This document shows positions 53,026-58,526 of a stretch of DNA of 58,526 bases, piece after piece (position 1 is the first letter of the stretch; the number at the start of each line of letters is the position of its first letter). The translations under genes were made by a program, and so were the position numbers. Below the pieces are notes generated by a model. It made no database searches. It was not told where the DNA came from and worked only from the letters and a program-made list of their open reading frames with translations. The DNA comes from Opitutia bacterium (GTDB lineage Bacteria; Verrucomicrobiota; Verrucomicrobiia; Opitutales; Seribacteraceae): contig PAZC01000056.1 of assembly GCA_002716045.1 (NCBI GenBank), positions 1 to 58,526 on the forward strand. Reading direction: 5' to 3'.

Positions 53026-56000
53026 TCAGCGTGGATACTGCTTGAGCAAGTCGGTAGGTTTGAATAATCCGACGTGGTTCTTGACGGCCTCCCTGACCGC
53101 ACTCACTTGATTGGGCTGGATCACAGATGCCTTGTTACCGAATGAATTGCGCACGTAGGTGAGTGCTGCGGCGATTTCATCGTCCTTCAACAAATGTTCG
53201 AAGGGTGTCATAGGTACTTGGCCCGGATAGGTTCTGCCTTGTACCTCGATAGGACCCATCAGTCCCTTGAGGGTTAGCTTGATCAGGAGATCAGGATCTC
53301 CCGTTGCCCAATGAGTGCCGTTCAAGGGGGGGAAACCCGAATCGGGCAGGCCTTTGCCATTTGCCTGATGGCAGGTCACGCAGTGTCCTTCACGGCTGTA
53401 TACTTCCGCGCCCTTGACGTAGAGATCAGCATCCTTTTTCGAGAGATGTTTTGGAGCCGCGATTTTGTGGAGGTCGGCTTCATCGGGAATGGGCGCATTC
53501 TCAAGAACACCTTTGGCGAAATCGAAGCTTTGCCTTAAGGTTTTGTCGATGCCCTTGGCCTCCGCCGCCGCCAAAACATCCAGCCCAACTCTTTTACCCA
53601 TGTAAGAAGCTGCCGCGATGGCTTCGAGGCGAACGCGCCCATGAGGATCGTTTGCCGCGGCGAGTAGCAACGCTCGGCGCTTGGGTGTGTTTCTTAAGTT
53701 GAAGCGCAATACACGAGCCGCTCCGGAGCGTATGCGGTGGTCTTTCGACTTCAGGAGCTGCTCCATTAATTTGAGGTCTATTCTATTCGCGCCCCAACTG
53801 ACCCATAAAGCCTCTAGTTTGAGTCGTTCGTCAGCATCCTTGGGAAGGTCTTTGACCCATGCTTGGGTTGCTTGTACCACCTCGTTTGGATTGCGTGAGC
53901 GCAGTTCCCGCCTGGTGCGGTAGCGGGAACGATATTCGGGTAGCTTTAGATTCTCCAGCAACTGGGCGATGGATGCCCCGTCTATCTTGGCTGGCTTGAC
54001 CAATGGACGGGAAGGGTAGGTGACGCGGTATATTCGGCCATGGCTGTGGTCACGGTTGGGATCGCGGGCGCTGTGCTGCATGTGGCCGATCAAGGCGTTT
54101 TGCCAATCCACCACGTAAAGGGATCCATCGGGAGCGAACTCTAAATCGGTTGGCCGAAAGTTGAAGTCTTGGGACACAAGCAGGTCATGTCGATACTCCG
54201 TCGTGAAACCGGGGTCTAGGTCTATCATCTTGTGCTGTTTGATGCCGAGAAAGCCGATGTTGTTGTTAATCAGGACATCGCCTTGGACCTCGTCTGGAAA
54301 ATGACGGCTAGATACGAACTCGACCCCGGAGGTGGGGCGCACCTTGTTCGAGGTGAGCAGGTTCGGGGCTTTAAAATTGGCCCCGTAGCGAGCCTTCACC
54401 GTGCCTGGCAGCATCCACGACAAACTGGTTCCAGAGGTGTGCAGGAAAATGTCCTGCCCGTAGTCGTCGAAGGCTACCCCCCATGGGTTGGGGATACTGA
54501 ACTGGGAGTACCGGATTATGGTTTTGCGTTGCGGGCTATAGCGAAAGAAGCCGCCGTTCGATCCACGTTGCGGGCCGAACACGGACTCTACGTTACTATG
54601 CAAAAAGACGCCCTCGCCCATGATGAAAGCCCCCGATGGATCGGCGCAAAACGCGGAGATGGCGTGGTGGGTGTCGTGGTCGTCGAAACCGGATAGCATA
54701 ACTTCCTTTTGGTCGTAACGGTCGTCGCCGTTAGTGTCGCGAAGTCGAACCAAGCTGCCACTTTGGGAAACGTATACCCCGTCGTGTGAAATCTCGAAGC
54801 CGATCGGAATATGGAGATCGTCCGCGAAATTGGTCTGCTTGTCCGCCTTGCCGTCGTTGTCGGTATCCTCGAAAATGATCAACTTGTCTTTTGGGAGTGG
54901 ATCACCAATGCGGTAGTGAGGATAGCTAGCCATGGTGGAGACCCATAGGCGCCCCTTGTTGTCGAAAGCCATTTGTACCGGATTGGCCAAGTCGGGAAAG
55001 CGGGATTCATCGGCGAACAGCTCGATTTTGTAACCATCGGCCACGGTGATTTGGTCTTTGGCCTTCTTTCCCGGGGTATACTCGAGTAACCCGTTCTTGC
55101 TGTTCTTGCTTTTCGGGAGGTAATTGGTCTTAACTTCAGGCAGTTTGGAAGTTTTCGCGTCTTCCTTCGCGAGGTCGAGCTTCTTGCCGTCAAGAATCGC
55201 CCATATGGCGCGGTCACGGATTTCCGTATACTCTCGGGTCTTTTTCAGCTCGAAAGGATAGTTTTTTGGGCCAAACGGGTTGTAGCGGCGACCGTAAACA
55301 TGTACGCCGTTGGGAACCTTGTAGTCGTTCAACCAATAGTAATTCTTATCCATGACGGCTCGGTGCACGGCTGGACGGAGCTTGGTTGCGGGATTTCCAA
55401 CCGGGAAAAGGGCATCGGCCAGCAACCGGGCGAGCTTGCGGTATCCCAAGTCGTTGAGTAGAGCGCCGTCCACGGTATGGGCCTTGCCATCGCCATACCA
55501 TTTGGTGGAAGGGCTGTATGCATCCACGAAGGGTACGCTGTTCTTCTTCGCCACTTCTCGCATACCCTCGACGTACAGAATGAGATTGGCGTTTTGCAGG
55601 GATCCATTGGTTACACCCCGTGTCGGTTGGATCGCTGTGGGGGAAATCAAGGCGATGCGTGGAACTGACTTCCCGTTGTATTTCTGAGCTGCCGTGTGCT
55701 TGAGAAAGGCATCGAGCTCTTTTTTGAATCGGCCGAGTTCCCGCGGGCCGTCGAAGGAGGAATTGAACCCGAAGAAGGCGAGTACGACGTCGGTTTTCAA
55801 TCGGCTGAGCCATTGGTCGGGCGTCTCGAAATGCCCCCTTGGCCCCGTGGTGGCCTGTAGTTTTGTGTTGATCAGTTCCTTGGCTCCGGGGAACGCGTAC
55901 TGGCCGTTCTGTTCACGTCCAGGGTGTGGGCGGAATCCGGGAGTATTTCCTTCATCGCACAAATTGCGTATGGTCAGATCCTTGTCGGGGAAGCGGAGAT

Positions 56001-56184
56001 GCAGCTCGGTTTCGAAATGTCCGTAGTGGATCATTCTCGAGCCCATGCCAGCTCCTACGAGCGTGATCCGATCCCCTTTCTCCAAGGGCAGTTTCGCTGA
56101 AACGTTCAGTAGGAGGCCAAAGGAACCGGCAACCCATAGCAAGGCGTGCAAAGGCAGGTGATGAACAAAGGCTCGTTTAATCAT
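53026..56184 (-). CDS. PVC-type haem-binding protein: SGNH-like + PvcHD propeller + HEAT + cytochrome c (1052 aa)
   Basis: The ATG at 56182-56184 is chosen (MIKRAFVHHLPLHALLWVAG, signal peptide). The SGNH-like domain (about 35-275) has GAGMGSRMIHYGHFETEL where GDS would be, FFGFNSSFDGPRELG at block III, and LNDLGYRKLARLL with tyrosine instead of the DxxH histidine, so it is probably inactive as a hydrolase. The PvcHD propeller follows (about 380-720; DTDNDGKADKQTNFADDL, LEFAPDGSLYVVDWQN), then HEAT-like helices (730-900). The cytochrome c domain has CVTCHQANGKGLPDSG with Cys935-His939. Unlike the 1410-residue relative it ends soon after the haem domain. The DUF1501 gene lies 77 bp upstream on the same strand. 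Confidence 0.9.
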   Translation of the reverse strand: MIKRAFVHHLPLHALLWVAGSFGLLLNVSAKLPLEKGDRITLVGAGMGSRMIHYGHFETELHLRFPDKDLTIRNLCDEGNTPGFRPHPGREQNGQYAFPGAKELINTKLQATTGPRGHFETPDQWLSRLKTDVVLAFFGFNSSFDGPRELGRFKKELDAFLKHTAAQKYNGKSVPRIALISPTAIQPTRGVTNGSLQNANLILYVEGMREVAKKNSVPFVDAYSPSTKWYGDGKAHTVDGALLNDLGYRKLARLLADALFPVGNPATKLRPAVHRAVMDKNYYWLNDYKVPNGVHVYGRRYNPFGPKNYPFELKKTREYTEIRDRAIWAILDGKKLDLAKEDAKTSKLPEVKTNYLPKSKNSKNGLLEYTPGKKAKDQITVADGYKIELFADESRFPDLANPVQMAFDNKGRLWVSTMASYPHYRIGDPLPKDKLIIFEDTDNDGKADKQTNFADDLHIPIGFEISHDGVYVSQSGSLVRLRDTNGDDRYDQKEVMLSGFDDHDTHHAISAFCADPSGAFIMGEGVFLHSNVESVFGPQRGSNGGFFRYSPQRKTIIRYSQFSIPNPWGVAFDDYGQDIFLHTSGTSLSWMLPGTVKARYGANFKAPNLLTSNKVRPTSGVEFVSSRHFPDEVQGDVLINNNIGFLGIKQHKMIDLDPGFTTEYRHDLLVSQDFNFRPTDLEFAPDGSLYVVDWQNALIGHMQHSARDPNRDHSHGRIYRVTYPSRPLVKPAKIDGASIAQLLENLKLPEYRSRYRTRRELRSRNPNEVVQATQAWVKDLPKDADERLKLEALWVSWGANRIDLKLMEQLLKSKDHRIRSGAARVLRFNLRNTPKRRALLLAAANDPHGRVRLEAIAAASYMGKRVGLDVLAAAEAKGIDKTLRQSFDFAKGVLENAPIPDEADLHKIAAPKHLSKKDADLYVKGAEVYSREGHCVTCHQANGKGLPDSGFPPLNGTHWATGDPDLLIKLTLKGLMGPIEVQGRTYPGQVPMTPFEHLLKDDEIAAALTYVRNSFGNKASVIQPNQVSAVREAVKNHVGLFKPTDLLKQYPR

Positions 56185-56261
56185 GACGAGAATCAAAATA
56201 CAGGGTGCGGGAACTTAGGGATTCGGTTGCGGCGAATCAACCCGTAAGGGGGAATAAACTT

Positions 56262-57689
56262 TCAGGCGAGAATGGGCTTCACTACGTGTCCGTGCACGTC
56301 GGTCAGGCGGAAGTGCCTGCCTTGGTACTTGTAAGTGAGGCGCTCATGATCGATCCCGAGTAGGTGCAATATGGTGGCGTGGAAGTCGTGCACGTGAACC
56401 CCGTTCTCGGCAATGTTGTAGCTATACTCATCCGTCCGTCCGTAGGAGCTTCCTGCCTTGGTTCCACCTCCCGCCATCCAGATGGAGAAGCATCGCGGGT
56501 GATGATCCCGCCCGAAGTTCTTGGCGTTGAACTTGCCTTGGCAGTAATTGGTGCGTCCGAATTCGCCGCCCCAAATGACCAGAGTGTCCTCGAGCATGCC
56601 ACGGGCCTTCAAGTCCTTGACGAGGGCGGCCGATGCTCGGTCAGTTTCCTTGCATTGGCGACTAATGCCTCCGGGGAGACCGCCATGCTGATCCCATCCC
56701 GGATGATAGAGCTGAATGAAGCGGACGTCTTGCTCCGCCAAACGGCGAGCAAGCAGGCAATTTGCGGCGAAGGTTCCTGGTTTGCGGGCATCTTCGCCAT
56801 AGAGTTTGAAGGTAGAGTCAGGCTCTTTGGAAAGATCGGTCACTTTCGGAATGGAAGCCTGCATGCGGAAACCCATTTCGTATTGGGCGATACGGGTTTC
56901 GATTCTCGGGTCTCCGGTGCGTTCCAGTTGCAATTCGTGGAGGTCCTTGAGGCGATCCAGCATCTTGCGACGACCCTCGGGGGTAACGCCTTTCGGACTG
57001 TTCAGGTAAAGAATGGCGTCTTTGTCGGGGCGGAATCGGGTGCCTGCGTGCTTGCCAGGGAGAAAGCCGCTGCCCCAGAGTCGGGAGACAAGGGGTTGAC
57101 CTCCCTTGCCCTTGGTTACCAAGGTGACGAAATCAGGCAGGTTTTGGTTCATCGTGCCGAGCCCGTGGGAAAGCCAGGCTCCCATGCTGGGACGCCCGGG
57201 AAACTGGGACCCGGTCTGCATGAAGGTGACGCCCGGGCCATGGTTGATGGCCTCGGTGTACATCGACTTGACGATGCAAAGGTCGTCGGCGATCTTGGCG
57301 GTCTCGGGAAGCCTGTCGCTTATCCAGTGGCCACTCTTCCCATGTTGGGCAAATTTGAAAGGACAGCCGACCAAGGGGAGGCTAGCCTGGTTGCCCGACA
57401 TCCCGGTGAGCCTTTGTCCTTGGCGTACGGAATCGGGAAGTTCCTTGCCGGTTTCCGCGATCAAACGGGGCTTGTGGTCGAACAAGTCGATTTGCGAGGG
57501 CGCCCCCGATTGGAAGAGGAAGATCACACGTTTTGCCTTGGCGGCATGATGAAGTCCTGTGCCCGTTTCGGCATGGAGCACGTTGGCCAAGGCAATTCCA
57601 CCAAGACCACCGCCAAACCGCTGCAGAAAACCTCGTCGATCTAGCCCGATGGGCGATTCACTTCCGGTGCACATGGGTCGTTTCTTCAT
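56262..57689 (-). CDS. DUF1501 family protein, Tat-exported (475 aa)
   Basis: This is the second DUF1501 protein of the window, a paralogue of the one at 236-1651 with the same order of blocks: LDRRGFLQRFGGGLGGIALA (twin-arginine signal), KAKRVIFLFQSGAPSQIDLF, CIVKSMYTEAINHGPGVTFM, GRPSMGAWLSHGLGTMNQNL, FIQLYHPGWDQHGG, and VIWGGEFGRTNYCQG with GRDHHPRCFSIWMAGGG. Active-site-like histidine and aspartate residues of the family are kept. The family's enzymatic activity is not known. It starts 18 bp after the PSD1 stop at 57708, the standard arrangement. A large antisense reading frame over it (56364-57644) is not a gene. Confidence 0.94.
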   Translation of the reverse strand: MKKRPMCTGSESPIGLDRRGFLQRFGGGLGGIALANVLHAETGTGLHHAAKAKRVIFLFQSGAPSQIDLFDHKPRLIAETGKELPDSVRQGQRLTGMSGNQASLPLVGCPFKFAQHGKSGHWISDRLPETAKIADDLCIVKSMYTEAINHGPGVTFMQTGSQFPGRPSMGAWLSHGLGTMNQNLPDFVTLVTKGKGGQPLVSRLWGSGFLPGKHAGTRFRPDKDAILYLNSPKGVTPEGRRKMLDRLKDLHELQLERTGDPRIETRIAQYEMGFRMQASIPKVTDLSKEPDSTFKLYGEDARKPGTFAANCLLARRLAEQDVRFIQLYHPGWDQHGGLPGGISRQCKETDRASAALVKDLKARGMLEDTLVIWGGEFGRTNYCQGKFNAKNFGRDHHPRCFSIWMAGGGTKAGSSYGRTDEYSYNIAENGVHVHDFHATILHLLGIDHERLTYKYQGRHFRLTDVHGHVVKPILA

Positions 57690-57707
57690 GGCAAATTTGA
57701 TGGTTGG

Positions 57708-58526
57708 TTAGCGTTTTGAAATGGCTTCGTCGAAATTCATCAAGGTGGATATCAATGCGGTAACGGAGGCCAAGCGCACAGGGTCGTCGGACTTGGCCTT
57801 GAATTCACCCGTGTTGAGAAACTCCTTGGCTCGATTGACGTCGGCGAATGCCTCTCGTTGCTCGGCCAGCAATTGGCCGAGGACCTGGCGTTCCTTTTCA
57901 TTCGGAGGCCGGCTCGTCAAAAGGCGAAAGGCGTGGCCAATCAGGGCGTCCTCGTCCTTGCCGTGCTTTTCGATGAGTTTTTGGGCGGTTGCCCGGGCAG
58001 CTTCGACGAATTGCGGGCCGTTGAGAAGAACGAGGGTTTGGGAGGGGGAGTCGGTTCGTTCACGCTTCACCATGCAGACGGCTCGCTTGGAAGAGTCGAG
58101 CGTCATCATGACGGGGGTGGGGGCGGTGCGCTTCCTAAAGGTGTACACGCTTCGTCGGTAAACGTTGGGCGCCCGGTCGGGATTGATGGGCTTGAAGGAA
58201 AGCTTGAGGTCGTAGGGCTTCACTCCGGGCCCACCCAATTTCTTGAGAAGCAAGCCGCTGACCGAGAGGGCAGAGTCTCTGATCATTTCGGAGGGCAGGC
58301 GATAGGACGGACTTCTGGCCAGGAGCAGGTTCTCGGGGTCCGTTTTTCTGGCCAGTTTGGTGAGTTCACTTTGTTGGCGATAGGTCGAGGAGAGTACCAT
58401 CTGCCCCAACAGGTGGCGCAGGTCCCAGCCAGACTCGATGAAATCCCTGGCCAGCCAGTCCAGTAACTCGGGATGGGTGGACGGTTTGCCTTGGCTGCCG
58501 AAGTCCTCGGAGGTGGAGACCAAGCC
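57708..58526 (-). CDS. PSD1 (DUF1553) protein, N-terminus beyond the window edge
   Basis: Only the last 272 codons are inside the window; the frame continues past 58526. The visible part is the DUF1553 domain: LVSTSEDFGSQGKPSTHPEL, LLDWLARDFIESGWDLRHLL, MVLSSTYRQQSELTKLAR, RLPSEMIRDSALSVSGLLL, and SPSQTLVLLNGPQFVEAARA. The end TALISTLMNFDEAISKR corresponds to the C-terminus of the complete homologue at 1675-4764. The missing part should contain the PSCyt1 and DUF1549 domains with CxxCH motifs. It lies 18 bp upstream of the DUF1501 gene, repeating the module at the left end of the window. Confidence 0.9.
   Translation of the reverse strand, partial: GLVSTSEDFGSQGKPSTHPELLDWLARDFIESGWDLRHLLGQMVLSSTYRQQSELTKLARKTDPENLLLARSPSYRLPSEMIRDSALSVSGLLLKKLGGPGVKPYDLKLSFKPINPDRAPNVYRRSVYTFRKRTAPTPVMMTLDSSKRAVCMVKRERTDSPSQTLVLLNGPQFVEAARATAQKLIEKHGKDEDALIGHAFRLLTSRPPNEKERQVLGQLLAEQREAFADVNRAKEFLNTGEFKAKSDDPVRLASVTALISTLMNFDEAISKR

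Noticed and set aside
56364-57644. Plus-strand 426-codon open frame
   Set aside because: It lies exactly antisense to the DUF1501 gene, which has full family conservation and a Tat signal. The translation of the plus frame has no domain-like pattern.
1-58526. CRISPR arrays, tRNA genes or insertion sequences
   Set aside because: I saw no regularly spaced repeats, no cloverleaf with a CCA-type end, and no transposase-like product.

Overview
This window looks like part of a chromosome from a free-living, probably aquatic member of the Verrucomicrobiota (PVC superphylum). Three things point there. There are two DUF1501 plus PSD1 (DUF1549/DUF1553) planctomycete-type cytochrome modules. There are two giant secreted PVC-type haem proteins and several secreted beta-propeller proteins. 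There is also a Gram-negative LPS gene (lpxK). Most genes lack a visible Shine-Dalgarno sequence. No tRNA, rRNA, CRISPR array or recognisable insertion sequence was seen.

Layout. 1-18041 is a minus-strand run of secreted or envelope proteins: a small CxxC protein (cut by the left edge), DUF1501, PSD1, an S41-like peptidase, a 1294-residue methyltransferase-like/propeller/LamG fusion, a sulfatase, a TAXI-type binding protein and a 1410-residue haem protein. One plus-strand element interrupts this run at about 11960-12454. It consists of roughly 200 nt of strongly self-complementary sequence, whose last hairpin touches the ATG of a 96-codon ORF. 18104-21754 (plus) carries a glycosyltransferase-like protein, an MBL-fold hydrolase, gpmA and folE2, and ends in a clear hairpin terminator. 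21818-28780 (minus) carries a Gfo/Idh oxidoreductase, an MFS transporter, topoisomerase III, a class V aminotransferase and panD. 28936-40105 is mainly housekeeping: lpxK, hemL, nadE, maf, a 925-residue exported protein, leuA, a standalone coaC and a GNAT protein. 40164-43398 (minus) is an ECF sigma factor with a probable anti-sigma partner, followed upstream by two paralogous exported proteins. 43644-49525 (plus) is a second secreted cassette: propeller, cupredoxin-PA14 fusion, second propeller and a Tat-exported Gfo/Idh protein. 49551-58526 (minus) holds a minimal AraC-type regulator, a 954-residue propeller protein, a second giant haem protein, a second DUF1501 and a second PSD1 gene cut by the right edge.

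How it fits together. The secreted cassettes (sulfatase, haem and copper electron carriers, propellers, Tat-exported oxidoreductase) look like periplasmic or surface machinery for using sulfated or otherwise modified carbohydrates; this is inference from family composition. The core genes cover CoA and pantothenate (panD, coaC), NAD (nadE), tetrapyrrole (hemL), folate or queuosine precursors (folE2), leucine (leuA) and lipid A (lpxK).

The most unusual item is the structured-RNA plus small-ORF element at about 11960-12454. It fits no family I can name with confidence and is the best candidate here for an undescribed mobile or RNA-based system.
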